Origin: Macrostomum hystrix
Lineage: Eukaryota; Platyhelminthes; Macrostomidae
Assembly: GCA_950097015.1 (NCBI GenBank)
Contig: CATNEN010000014.1
Span: forward strand, 1,860,001-1,924,000
Direction: 5' to 3'
DNA: 64,000 nt
Each line of letters starts with the position of its first letter. Positions within the stretch are counted from its first letter, which is position 1. The notes under the pieces were generated by a model. It did no database searches and had not been told where the DNA came from. It saw only the letters and a list, made by a program, of their open reading frames with translations. Shown piece by piece: positions 1 through 28,066 of the stretch. Position numbers and translations under genes: made by a program.

Positions 1-88
1 GGTGGTGGGTACAGGGGTGTTGAGTGGGTGGTGGGTGCAGAGTTTTGAGTGGGTGGTGGGTGCAGGGTGTTGAGTGGGTGGTGGGTAT
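1..88. repeat. 25-bp minisatellite, truncated by window edge
   Basis: About 3.5 copies of a GT-rich unit containing GGGTGGTGGGTGCAG. It lies in the next intron of the ankyrin-like gene. Confidence 0.8.
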
Positions 89-123
89 GGTTTCGATACA
101 TGAAGGTCAGTGTATCGAAACCA
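88..123. repeat. Perfect 13-bp hairpin
   Basis: TGGTTTCGATACA (88-100) and TGTATCGAAACCA (111-123) are perfect reverse complements around a 10-base loop, directly at the end of the first minisatellite. The role is unknown. Intronic position makes a termination role unlikely. Confidence 0.8.
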
Positions 124-281
124 GAGCAGATCACTTGGGCTGCGGAGAAATGACTAAATGAACCCCAAACCCTCTGCTGAACTTTGAACGCAACTCATTA
201 GAACCCATTGCTGATCCAGAGAGCGAGGTGTCAACTATTGGAGACAAATCACTTTTCCTGATGTGGGATTTCAGTCCTCAC

Positions 282-3073
282 CAGGCTGCCGGCCTCCGTC
301 CGTCGGGCGAAGCTGATGAGGCTCTCGCCCTGCCTGGCCACGCGCACGCGGCACCAGCTGCTGACTAGCTGGTCCACCAGGAAGTAGTCAGCCGCAGCCA
401 CGGCCGCCCACAGTCCCGGCCGGAAGTCCTCGCAAACCGCCCGCACAGCGGCGGCCTCCGCGGATTCCCCATCCGGTGACGGAGGCTCCGGCGACTCGGG
501 CGGCTGGGCTCCGCAGCGCAGCAGGGCCCGCACCAGCTCTGTGAGGTTTCGGCGGAGCGCCAGCTTCAACGGCGTGTCGCCGCCGACATCTTCGCGGCAG
601 ACGTCGACCCGGAAGTTCGACAGAGCGTAGACGAACGGCGCGTAGGCGGCCTCGTTCTCCGGGCTGGCGGTGGTGACGGCCAAGTGGACGTAGTTGATGC
701 CGAAGCCAGTGTCAATCACCGTCACCGACTCGCGGAGGCAGTAGACGGCGTGGTAGAGCGCCGGCAGGTTGCCGAAGACAATGGCACGATAGACGCGGGA
801 GTTGGTGAACTCCTTGCTGAACAGATCCAGGCTGAAGGTGCCCACAGCGCCAGCGCCGGATGGGGACTCGGCGTCCTCTTCGCGTGGGAAAATAGGAGAG
901 CATTAAATAAGGGATCAATGTCTCTCACCTGTCTTATCTCTCACCTGTCTCATCTCTCACCTGTCTCATCTCTCACCTGTCTCATCTCTCACCTGTCTCA
1001 TCTCTCACCTGTCTCATCTCTCACCTGTCTCATCTCTCACCTGTCTCATCCCTCACCTGTCTCATCTCTCACCTGTCTCATCCTTCACCTGTCTCATATC
1101 TCACCTGTCTCATCTCTCACCTGTCTCATCTCTCACCTGTCTCATCTCTCACCTGTCTCATCTCTCACCTGTCTCATCTCTCACCTGTCTCATCTCTCAC
1201 CTGTCTCATCTCTCACCTGTCTAATCTCTCACCTGTCTTATCTCTCACCTGTCTCATCTCTCGCCTATCTTATCTCTCACCTGTCTCATCTCTCACCTGT
1301 CTCATCCCTCACCTGTCTCATCTCTCACCCGTCTCATCTCTCACCTGTCTCATCCTTCACCTGTCTCATATCTCACCTGTCTCATCTCTCACCTGTCTCA
1401 TCTCTCACCCGTCTCATCTCTCACCTGTCTCATCTCTCACCCGTCTCATCTCTCACCTGTCTCATCTCTCACCTGTCTCATCTGTCACCTGTCTCATCTC
1501 TCACCCGTCTCATCTCTCACCTGTCTCATCCCTCACCTGTCTCATATCTCACCTGTCTCATCTCTCACCTGTCTCATCTCTCACCTGTCTCATCTCTCAC
1601 CTGTCTCATCCCTCACCTGTCTCATCTCTCACCCGTCTCATCTCTCACCTGTCTAATCTCTTACCTGTCTTATCTCTCACCTGTCTCATCTCTCACCTGT
1701 CTCATCTCTCACCTGTCTCATCCCTCACCTGTCTCATCTCTCACCTGTCTCATCCTTCACCTGTCTCATATCTCACCTGTCTCATCTCTCACCTGTCTCA
1801 TCTCTCACCTGTCTCATCTCTCACCTGTCTCATCTCTCACCTGTCTCATCTCTCACCTGTCTCATCTCTCACCTGTCTCATCTCTCACCTGTCTAATCTC
1901 TCACCTGTCTTATCTCTCACCTGTCTCATCTCTCGCCTATCTTATCTCTCACCTGTCTCATCTCTCACCTGTCTCATCCCTCACCTGTCTCATCTCTCAC
2001 CCGTCTCATCTCTCACCTGTCTCATCCTTCACCTGTCTCATATCTCACCTGTCTCATCTCTCACCTGTCTCATCTCTCACCCGTCTCATCTCTCACCTGT
2101 CTCATCTCTCACCCGTCTCATCTCTCACCTGTCTCATCTCTCACCTGTCTCATCTGTCACCTGTCTCATCTCTCACCCGTCTCATCTCTCACCTGTCTCA
2201 TCCCTCACCTGTCTCATATCTCACCTGTCTCATCTCTCACCTGTCTCATCTCTCACCTGTCTCATCTCTCACCTGTCTCATCCCTCACCTGTCTCATCTC
2301 TCACCCGTCTCATCTCTCACCTGTCTAATCTCTTACCTGTCTCATCTCTCACCTGTCTCATCTCTCACCTGTCTCATCTCTCACCTGTCTCATCTCTCAC
2401 CTGTCTCATCTCTTACCTGTATTATCTCTTACCTGTCTCATCTCACACTTATCTTATCTCTCACCTGTCTCATTTCTCACCTGACTTATCTCTCACCTGA
2501 CTTATCTCTCACCTGACTTATCTCTCATCTGACTTATCTCTCACCTGACTTATCTCTCACTTGTCTCATCTCTCATCTGTCTCATTTCTCACCTGACTTA
2601 TCTCTCACCTGTCTCATTTCTCACCTGACTTATCTCTCACCTGTCTCATTTCTCACCTGACTTATCTCTCACCATCTAATCATCTCATCCACGAGCCTCA
2701 CCTGCGTCATTGGCGAAGCTGTCCGAGCAGCAGCAGGCGTCATTCTCGTCTTCCTCTTCGCCGAAGTCGTCGTCGGTGTCGCCGCGGCTAGGACTATACT
2801 CGCGGTCTGTGGACTGGGACTGGCTGGACAGGCGGGCCAGGGCTCTGTGGGCCATGCCTGCAACTCGCTCAGACCTGGGTGGCCCGTGCGCTAGTCCCAA
2901 ATCTATGCTTCTAAACTGCTCAAGTGGGCCTTCCCAAGAGTCCCAGATCATCTCCGGCGAGGATCTCGGCGGCGATTGGCCATCCGCCCCCTGCTTGGGC
3001 AAGAAAGCAGCCGCGAGCCCCGGCTTTCTCCCCGTCCCCTGCAGCTCACGTTCTCAATCCGGGGCGGAGATGC
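282..3073 (-). CDS. Ankyrin-repeat-like protein, 3' part of gene, continues off the left edge
   Basis: Three exons join in phase: 3073-3050 (24-nt microexon, inferred), 2990-2702 and 877-282. The first intron is short. The second (878-2701) is filled by a 16-bp minisatellite. The junction from 2702 to 877 makes a glutamate codon and links an acidic stretch (DDDFGEEEDENDACCCSD) to ESPSGAGAVGTF. The last exon has ankyrin-like helices: GNLPALYHAV, then HLAVTTAS, then GGDTPLKLALRRNLTELVRA followed by LLRCGAQ. A proline/serine-rich insert and a helical segment (FLVDQLVSSW) come after. The exon ends at a GTGAGG donor at 281, so the C-terminus lies outside the window, and the 5' end upstream of 3073 was not found. 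The family is not identified beyond ankyrin-like folding. The long exon is likely real because it is GC-rich, open for about 200 codons and has good splice sites. The microexon is less certain. Confidence 0.65.
918..2680. repeat. 16-bp minisatellite in ankyrin-gene intron, about 110 copies
   Basis: The unit is TCTCACCTGTCTCATC. On the gene strand it reads GTGAGAGATGAGACAG, so each junction is CAG|GTGAGA. A 672-bp higher-order duplication is visible: the variant run CATCCCTCACC to CATCCTTCACC recurs at 1047 and 1719. The right end degrades into CTTATCTCTCACCTGA variants. Confidence 0.97.
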
Positions 3074-3654
3074 CTGAGAAGGAAAGGCAGAAAGCTGCCT
3101 CAGTGAGGGAGAGGGAAGGAGAATTTGAGGACAGGTGAGGCAAAGCTGAGCTCAATCGAGCTCAAGAGTGCGAAAGCGACGATGCGCGGCGGCGAGAGTC
3201 GGGCCAAACACAATTTGAGCTGCGGCAGCAGCAGCTGGCATCGCGCCGTTGTACCCCGACAGTGCATAATTAACCTGGACAGATTTATGCAAGGCGAAAG
3301 GCAGCCTCTCTGTACGCGAGATCAATCAAGAATTCGCTAACTTCCTGCCGTTGCTCAACTGGCCGGCACGATTCGCTCTTTCATTTCCGTCTTCTCACAG
3401 CTGAAATCTCGAGACAGTCAACTTCTAAACTTTGTTTTCACAGCCAGCAAGATTCTCATTAGATAGTAAATCCTGGCGAGCCTGTTTGAGCGCCCGCTGG
3501 GAGAAAAACAAACCCGACATCTCAGGGTGGCCTCGCAAAATGACACGCGCACTTGAAGATGAGCACGAAGAGCACGGCAGCGATCATTAGCGCCAGCGAC
3601 GCTCAGACGCTCTGCGACTGCAGCAGCCTCTGACAGGGCCTAAACTATGGCAGA

Positions 3655-4525
3655 GAGCAGATCTGATGGATGGGAGAGAGCAGATCTGATGGATGGGAGA
3701 GTGAATCTGAGGGATGGCAGAGAGCGGATCTGAAGGATAGGAGAGAGCAGATCTGATGGATGGCAGAGAGCGGATCTGATGGATGGGAGAGTGAATCTGA
3801 GGGATGGCAGAGAGCGGATCTGAAGGATGGGAGAGAGCAGATCTGATGGATCGGAGAGTGAATCTGAGGGATGGCAGAGAGCGGATCTGAAGGATGGCAG
3901 AGAGCGGATCTGAAGGATGGGAGAGTGTGAATCTGAAGGATGGGAGAGAGTGAATCTGAAGGATGGGAGAGAGTGAATCTGAAGGATGGGAGAGAGTGGA
4001 TCTGAAAGATGGGAGAGAGTGGATATGAGGGATGGGAGAGAGCGGATCTGAAGGATGGGAGAGAGCGGATCTGAAGGATGGGAGAGAGCGGATCTGAGGG
4101 ATGGGAGAGAGTGAATCTGAAGGATGGGAGAGAGTGGATCTGAAGGATGGGAGAGAGTGGATATGAGGGATGGGAAAGAGCGGATCTGAGGGATGGGAGA
4201 GAGTGAATCTGAAGGATGGGATAGAGCGGATCTGAGGGATGGGAGAGAGCGGATCTGAAGGATGGGATAGAGCGGATCTGAGGGATGGGAGAGAGCGGAT
4301 CTGATGGATGGGAGAGAGCGGATCTGAAGGATGGGAGAGAGCGGATCTGAGGGATGGGAGAGAGTGAATCTGAAGGATGGGAGAGAGTGAATCTGAAGGA
4401 TGGGAGAGAGTGAATCTGAAGGATGGGAGAAAGCAGATCTGAAGGATGGGAGAAAGCGGATCTGAGGGATGGGAGAAAGCGGATCTGAGGGATGGGAGAG
4501 AGCAGATCTGAGGGATGGGAAGTGC
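3655..4525. repeat. 23-bp polypurine minisatellite
   Basis: About 38 copies of a unit containing GATGGGAGAGAGCGGATCTG, with T/A and G/C variants. The plus strand is almost all purine. It lies upstream of the ankyrin-like gene's known exons. Confidence 0.95.
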
Positions 4526-4805
4526 ATGTCAGGCCATTGTGCGTTTTCCATATGAGCTATAATTTTGTCAGGTGCAGCGACAATTCAGAATTGCAACACA
4601 GATCAACTAATTGTGCAGCCAACAAAGATTCATTGGAAATTATGCGAAGAAACAATGCCACCCGGCTTTTAGTTGATCCAATTGTTCTCGCTAACGGCGA
4701 ATAGTAATTACGGGGATTACAGGAACTCCTTGACAGTCGACTTTCGCAATTTTCACTTTGAACTTCTTCAAGCAGCTGCAGGTGACCCCGAGATGGCGAA
4801 GTGAC

Positions 4806-5310
4806 CACGACTGAGATAGTTCTCCTGTCTAATCTCACGAATCTCCTGTCTAATCTCACGAATCTCCTGTCTAATCTCACGAAAATTTTATCTAATCTCA
4901 CGAATCTTCAGTCTAATCTCACGAATCTCCTGTCTAATCTCACGAATCTCCTGTCTAATCTCACGAATCTCCTATCTAATCTCACGAATCTCCTGTCTAA
5001 TCTCAGGAATATCTTATCCAATTTCAGGAATCTCTTATCCAATTTCAGGAATCTCTTATCTAATCTCACGAATATTTTATCTAATCTCATGAATATATTA
5101 TCTAATCTCAGGAATCTATTATCCAATTTCAGGAATCTCTTATCTAATCTCACGAATATTTTATCTAATCTCAGGAATATCCTATCCAATCTTTGGAATC
5201 TCTTAAATAATCTCAGGAATCTGTTATCTAATCTCACGAATCTCCTATCAAATCTCACGAATCTGTTATCTCATCTCACGAATCTCCTATCAAATCTCAC
5301 GAATTTTATC
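4806..5310. repeat. 21-bp minisatellite
   Basis: About 24 copies containing CTGTCTAATCTCACGAATCT. On the minus strand each unit carries TTCGTGAGATT and GACAGG. It ends in more diverged units near 5300. Confidence 0.95.
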
Positions 5311-6189
5311 TTATCCCAGGAATCCCATTTCCCATCTCACTGTTCCTTCCATCCAACCTCAAGGGAAAGGAGGCGAGACGGCGAAGTCTCCAGTCGAAAA
5401 TTTGCTTTTAAAAAGCGGCAGAGTTCACAGACAGCACAGCGCATGTAAAATATATTATAAGCAATGTTTCAAAAGGCGGCAGTCGCAGTTAGTCCTGAAT
5501 AAACATGAGTATACAGACTTGGGTGAGTTCAAACAGCTCAGAGTAGACACAGCAGTTCAACTAGCAGTCTCTTATTAACAATGGGTGTTTTTTGTAAAAA
5601 TGTTTCTAAAGACAGCAGGATTATGATAAAGCACATCTGAATTTGCACTACTAACAGTAGCTTATTCTTCAGAAAATTCGGCAAATTAGAGTTATTTGCA
5701 AATAATAATTGAACTACTAACAGTAGTTTAAAAATATTTTAAACTAATTCAGAGACAAAAACACGTATTGATTGCACTACTAACAGTAGTTTACCCCTAT
5801 ATTTATTTAGTTATTGCAGTTTTTTATTTGTGGAATTTAAAAGCTGGTGAAAAAAATCTAACATTGCACCGGCGGCAAATAATCTATGAATACAGAAGTG
5901 AATTGCGCACAATATGACCGACTTGGCACTCTTATAGAAGTAGAAAACGGTGCCAGCTCAGTTTGTTGTTTCTGCCAGTGTGGGACAAATCCTTTCTAAG
6001 CTGCGGCGATAGGGGGGTGGGTGAAATCCCAAATTTACGGGATTAATGGCTACTGAATTTGTTATAAAACACCACTTGACTTACTGCGCAGTTTGAGAAG
6101 GATCGACATTGAACAATTTTGGGATTCACAAAATTTGGAGAGTTGATTAAAGAAACCTGCTGCGGAAAGAGTTACAGAAAGAGACGGAG
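5311..6189. other. Unique intergenic or intronic sequence with three short palindromes
   Basis: No coding exon is supported. Three copies of ACTACTAACAGTAG occur at about 5647, 5713 and 5776, each an ACTACT/AGTAGT palindrome and roughly 65 bases apart inside a diverged AT-rich repeat. Confidence 0.6.
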
Positions 6190-6730
6190 AGTGACAAGAA
6201 GATTTGGAGAGTTACAGGAAGATCAGCAGAGTGACAAGAAGATCAGCAGAGTGACAAGAAGATCAGCAGAGTGACAATAACATCTGAAGAGTGACAAGAA
6301 CAGTAGAAGAGTGACAATAATATCTGGAGAGTGACAAGAATACCTGGAGAGTGACAGAATACATGGAGAGTGACAAGAATACCTGGAGAGTGACAAGAAT
6401 ACCTGGAGAGTGACAAGAATACCTGGAGAGTGACAAGAATACCTGGAGAGTGACAGAATACCTGGAGAGTGACAAGAATACCTGGAGAGTGACAAGAATA
6501 CCTGGAGAGTGACAAGAATACCTGGAGAGTGACAAGAATACCTGGAGAGTGACAAGAATACCTGGAGAGTGACAAGAATACCTGGAGAGTGACAAGAATA
6601 CCTGGAGAGTGACAAGAATACCTGGAGAGTGACAAGAATACCTGGAGAGTGACAAGAATACCTTGAGAGTGACAAGAACATCTGAAGAGTGACAAGAAGA
6701 TCTGAAGAGTGACAAGAAGATCTACCTGGG
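6190..6730. repeat. 20-bp minisatellite whose unit begins GT and ends CAG on the minus strand
   Basis: About 27 copies. The minus-strand unit is GTATTCTTGTCACTCTCCAG, so every junction reads CTCTCCAG|GTATTC. The central copies are nearly identical and the edges are degraded. It lies between LNX and the ankyrin-like gene. Confidence 0.96.
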
Positions 6731-7367
6731 AGTGACAGAAATATAGGGAGAGTGACAAGGGCGGGAAGGACCCATCGACACGCAGCCAGAAAGGACGCTT
6801 AAAAAGTCGGCAATTGAAAGTAAGCGAACTGAATGAGCAGTCAGTGAGTTCCTTTTTGCTGGAGCATAGAACAAGAAGCACAGCAAATCATAATACCGAC
6901 ACAGCAGCTGAACAGATAAAAAATCACGGGTCGTGCATTTGTTTAAACTGGCAGAACACACAAATGAAATTGCCAATATATTTCTGCTCATGAGAATCTG
7001 AGATATGCAGTTAGTTAACAAGCAACCGCAAGCAGGAAACAATCATTGAGCCACGGGCAGAGCCACAGCGGCAAAGTCCGGTTAAGCACAAGAGACAGCA
7101 GAACAAGCATGCAAATCAGATATTCGCTGCATACTACTGCAAACAAAGAAAGTACGGGTAGTATAGTATGATGATGCGTGAGCTGCTTGAATTTACAATG
7201 CCTGCCCGCGTTTCATTCGAATTTTATAAAAAAGAAAGCGCAGTCACATAAAGCAAAGCTGTTTTATAGATTTCGATAAATAACTGCAAGCAGAGAGATC
7301 AACAGACAGCAGCAGATATGACCGGGCAGGCAGGCCCACATTAGATTTCACATTGAGATTGAGGGGG
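6731..7367. other. LNX 3' flank
   Basis: Mostly unique sequence after the LNX stop codon. It probably holds the LNX 3' UTR, but no clear AATAAA is visible on the minus strand near the stop. No other gene is seen. Confidence 0.4.
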
Positions 7368-24089
<16,722 letters not shown>

Positions 24090-24134
24090 TCAAAGGTGAG
24101 CACCAACCATCTGCAACATTCGATTATCAACTAA

Positions 24135-24350
24135 CTTTAGTACACTCATCTTCAATCCTGACTGTACTCAACTTCAACCCTGACTGTACTCAACTTCAAC
24201 CCTGACTGTACTCATCTTCAATCCTGACTGTACTCAACTGCAATCCTGAGTGTACTCAACTGCAATCCTGACTGTGCTCAACTGCAATCCTGACTGTGCT
24301 CAACTGCAATCCTGACTGTGCTCAACTGCAATCCTGACTGTGCTCAAACT
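24135..24350. repeat. 22-bp minisatellite in the LNX 5' flank
   Basis: About ten copies of CTGACTGTGCTCAACTGCAA-type units, starting about 45 bases upstream of the LNX start codon. Confidence 0.9.
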
Positions 24351-25210
24351 TCAATCTCTGATTCACCTGAGCACCGAATAAGGGCTCCTAGGAGTAATTT
24401 TACCTGGCCGGAGCTGCTTAGCCTTTCTGCAACAAATTCTCTCCAGCGCAGCATTGACCCGACTCAATCGTGGATTTTTCGCGTTTCTTAGAAAAAATCT
24501 AAACTAGAGACGCAGAAAGGTATTCCCGGGACATTTTTATGACCAGGCAAACTTCGCCACCCACACTAGAAAGAAGAGCCTGGCAGATAGTGAGCAGTTA
24601 TTCGTATTGAGCACACTCGCAACCTGAGAAGAAAGTACACTCGTACACTAGCCTCCACAAAGAAACATTCCCAATGGGAATTAATTTGAGCCGCTGACTC
24701 AGAACTTGGACAAGCGTTTAAAGAAATCTCGAAGCTACAGGTATCGATTTTAACCTGCCCAATGCCCAATTCTATTTTTAACTCTAAATTTGAGCTAATT
24801 AAACTCGAGGATAGGTGATGCGACTGCTCCAAGAACCTCATTAATAATCTCCCCATAGCCTGTGAGCACAGCAGATACACCCCATATCCTTATTAACTGG
24901 GGAGGTTAAACAGGATAGCATTGCGGATTCAAAGACTAGAGTAAATGAAAAATAATTCACTAAACGTCTGCTATAAGTAGCAATCAGAGACTTTTGCTAA
25001 AAAAATAAGTGAAGTCAACAAAATTTCGTCCACAAAAGACTTTAGGGTCGCGGCACCGCGAGCCGGCAATAATTGCGACACACACTTTTACTTGAATAAT
25101 GAGGCGAACAATACAATGCCAAATTCGATAAAAAAAGTAAGCTTGGACAACTTCCCATCTTGTGGTGTCTTGAGATCTACTCTAAGCTACGAATCCTAAC
25201 AAACATACCC
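24351..25210. other. LNX-NOB1 intergenic sequence
   Basis: Unique sequence that probably includes the LNX promoter. No TATA box, exon or element is supported. Confidence 0.4.
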
Positions 25211-25214
25211 AAGC

Positions 25215-25660
25215 CTTACCAGTCCGAAAAATCCCATTACAAGCCTCATCAATCTTCATCAATCTTAAAAATCCCATTACAAGCTTCATCAATCTGAAAA
25301 ACCCCACTCCAAGCCTCAACAATCTGAAAAATCCCATTACAAGCTTCACAAATCTATAAAAATCCCTTTAAAAGCTTCACCAACCTAAAAAATCCCATTA
25401 CAAGCCTCATCAATAAAAAAATCCCTTTACAAGCTTCACCAATCTAAAAAATCCCATTACAAGCTTCACCAACCAAAAAATCCCATTACAAGCTTCACCA
25501 ACCAAAAAAATCCCATTACAAGCTTCACCAATCTAAAAAATCCCACACGAAGCCTCATCAATCTAAAAAATTCCACTCGAAGCCTCATCAATCAAAAAAT
25601 CCCATTACAAGCCTTATCAATCTAAAAAATCCCACTCCAAGCTTCACCAATCTTGAACAG
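25215..25660. repeat. 29-bp minisatellite downstream of NOB1
   Basis: About 15 diverged copies containing AATCCCATTACAAGCTTCAC, ending about 50 bases from the NOB1 stop codon. It would be in or next to the NOB1 3' UTR. Confidence 0.9.
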
Positions 25661-25708
25661 CATCCAATAGGCTCTCTATAAAGTTCAAAATCCCCTGCAA
25701 GCTTTGCT

Positions 25709-28066
25709 TCACTTCCGTCGCGACTTCCGGCCAGAGCCAGTGCGCCTGGCGCTCTCGTTGGGATTTCGGCGCGACCAGTGCGGCAGGCCGCCCCTGATGC
25801 CGAGCACGGCGGCCCTGCTAGACAGGTCATGCTGGGCGAACAGCTGCCCGGAGGCCGGGCCGCATTCGGCTTCGGCAGCGAACGGGTTGGCCTTGTGCAG
25901 CGTCTTCTTGCTTGGCCGCTGCTGGGGCACCCGCTGCCACTCGCAGACGACCGGGTCCAGGCTGTGCTTGCCGCCGCGTGGCCTCGGCAGAGAATAGCGG
26001 GTGCCTGGCGGGGTGCGGGCAATGTCCGACTAGTGGGGAGTCTGGTAAGGGAAATTTCCTGGGGAGGAAAATGTCATAGGTAGGGAAATTTCCTGGGGAG
26101 GGAAATGCCCTGGTTAGGGAAATGTCCTAGGGAGGGAAATGCCCTGGTTAGGGAAATGTCCTAGGGAGGGAAATGTCATAGGTAGAGAAATTTCCTGGGG
26201 AAGGAAAAAAATGTACAGGGGAGGGAAATGTCCTAGGGAGGGAAATGTCCTGGGGAGGGAAACGTCATAGGTAGGGAAATGTCATAGGTAGGGAAATGTC
26301 ATAGGTAGGGAAATTTCATAGGTAGGGAAATGTCATAGGTAGGGAAATTTCCTGGGGAGGGAAACGTCATAGGTAGGGAAATGTCATAGGTAGGGAAATG
26401 TCATAGGTAGGGAAATGTCATAGGTAGGGAAATTTCCTGGGGAGGGAATTGTCCTGGGGAGGGAATTGTCCTGGGGAGGGAATTGTCCTGGGGAGTGAAT
26501 TGTCCTGGGGAGGGAATTGTCCTGGGGAGAGAAATGTCCTGGGGAGGGAAATGTCATAGGTAGGGAAATGTCATAGGTAGGGAAATGTCATAGGTAGGGA
26601 AATTTCCTGGGGAGGGAATTGTCCTGGGGAGGGAATTGTCCTGGGGAGGGAAATGTCCTGGGGAGGGAAATGTACAGGGGAGGGAAATGTCCTTGGGTGG
26701 GAAATGTCCTGGGGAGGGAAATGTCCTGGGGAGGGAAATGTCCTGGGGAGGGAAATGTCCTGGGGAGGGAAATGTACAGGGGAGGGAAATGTCCTTGGGT
26801 GGGAAATGTCCTGGGGAGGGAAATGTCCTGGGGAGGGAAATGTCCTGCAGTGGGAAATTTAACAATGTTTCATACCAGGAAATGTGTAGGAAATGTCTTG
26901 GCGGGAATGTGTCTGGGACTGTCTGTAAGAATTTTTATTTTCACAAAATGCTCCGCTGATGCCTCAGGTCCATGGCTTACCTTTCAGTCTATACTGGTAA
27001 TTTTTCTTAAAGAACAGCCTGAGCTGCCCTGTTGCATTGTCCAATTGTGCGCTGATCCTCTGCAGCGTGGCGTGACCGCACGAGGGGCAGAACCGCCGGT
27101 CCGGTCTGAGGCAGCGCTTGTAGCAGCCGGCGCACCAGAGGACGTGAGTTCGAATCTCGGAGATGAGGCGGCCCTGGCAGGACAGGATGGGAATGCCCAG
27201 CCTGGCGCAGACATTCTGTACAGCGAAATCCGTGCTGGCGCAGGCCACCTGGCACTTCTCCGACTCGGAGGTGTGCACCACAGAGCCGTTGCCAAGGACG
27301 CTAGCTAGATTGTCCTTGGTTACCCAGCCGGACTCTTCGTCTTCATCTTCGCCTTCTGATGTGTCGGCATCTTCAGCTGACATCTCTTCCTCCTGGAGAC
27401 GACGCGAGGGAAAAAACCTGTCGATCCAATCAGCAGCCACTATCAAGCTTCTCGACTGAGCACCAATCACTACAGCTGCCACTATCTAGCTTCTCGACTG
27501 AGCACCAATCACTACAGCTCCCGCTATCTAGCTTCTCGACTGAGCACCAATCACTACAGCTCCCGCTATCTAGCTTCTCGACTGAGCACCAATCACTACA
27601 GCTGCCACTATCTAGCTTCTCGACTGAGCACCAATCACTACAGCTGCCGCTATCTAGCTTCTCGACTGAGCACCAATTACAGCAGGGTTCTCACCTCAGT
27701 CGCTTCGGGCTTGTCTCCTGAAGACGTGCCCTCCATCTCCGTCTTGTCCGCCAGCTCCCTGGGCACAGCCGGACAGCCCAGCTCGTCCATCAACTGCAGC
27801 GCCAGTGCCACGATGCCAACATCGGCCATAGACAGCACGCAGAAGTCGCCGGACGCCTTGGCGGCGGTCAGCACCCGCTTGACGTGCATCTCGGAGGGCT
27901 CACGCACCCTGACAGGCTCTGGCAGCAGCTCCAGCCTGAGGCGGGCATTCTGGTCCTTCACCTCGGCCAGGACCTCCGGCGTGGTGTGGAACTGGCCACC
28001 GAGGCTGGGCAAATCATTGCATGCGATGGCAGCTCCAGCATCTAGGATCACGTGATCTACCACCAT
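25709..28066 (-). CDS. NOB1: NOB1, PIN-domain endonuclease of 40S ribosome maturation
   Basis: Exons 28066-27695, 27392-26981 and 26004-25709 join in phase into 359 codons plus stop. NOB1 cleaves 20S pre-rRNA at the 3' end of 18S in late pre-40S particles. The PIN domain occupies about residues 1-110 and keeps the acidic residues expected for metal binding: D in VILDAGAA, E in VLAEVKDQ and D in LSMADVGI. A short acidic linker (SEGEDEDEESGWVTK) follows. The next segment (ACASTDFAVQNVCARLGI) and a four-cysteine zinc ribbon (CAGC, then CPSC) match the family. The C-terminus has RYSLPRPRGGKH and a basic tail ending GRKSRRK. It is shorter than the human protein (about 410 aa), mainly in the linker. 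Both introns carry private minisatellites. TCTGCAG lies five bases before the start codon and could be a 5' UTR or trans-splice acceptor. Confidence 0.95.
26035..26865. repeat. 17-bp minisatellite in NOB1 intron 2, about 48 copies
   Basis: The unit is GGGAAATGTCCTGGGGA with ATAGGTA variants. On the gene strand it reads TTTCCCTCCCCAG|GACA, an acceptor-like motif repeated from about 30 bases upstream of the true exon-3 acceptor. Confidence 0.97.
27430..27685. repeat. 42-bp minisatellite in NOB1 intron 1
   Basis: Six copies containing GCTTCTCGACTGAGCACCAA, filling almost the whole 302-bp intron. Confidence 0.96.

Noticed and set aside
918-2516. 600-codon open frame of Leu/Ser/His/Pro repeats
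   Set aside because: It is the 16-bp minisatellite read in frame and lies in an intron on the opposite strand; no codon-use or domain signal.
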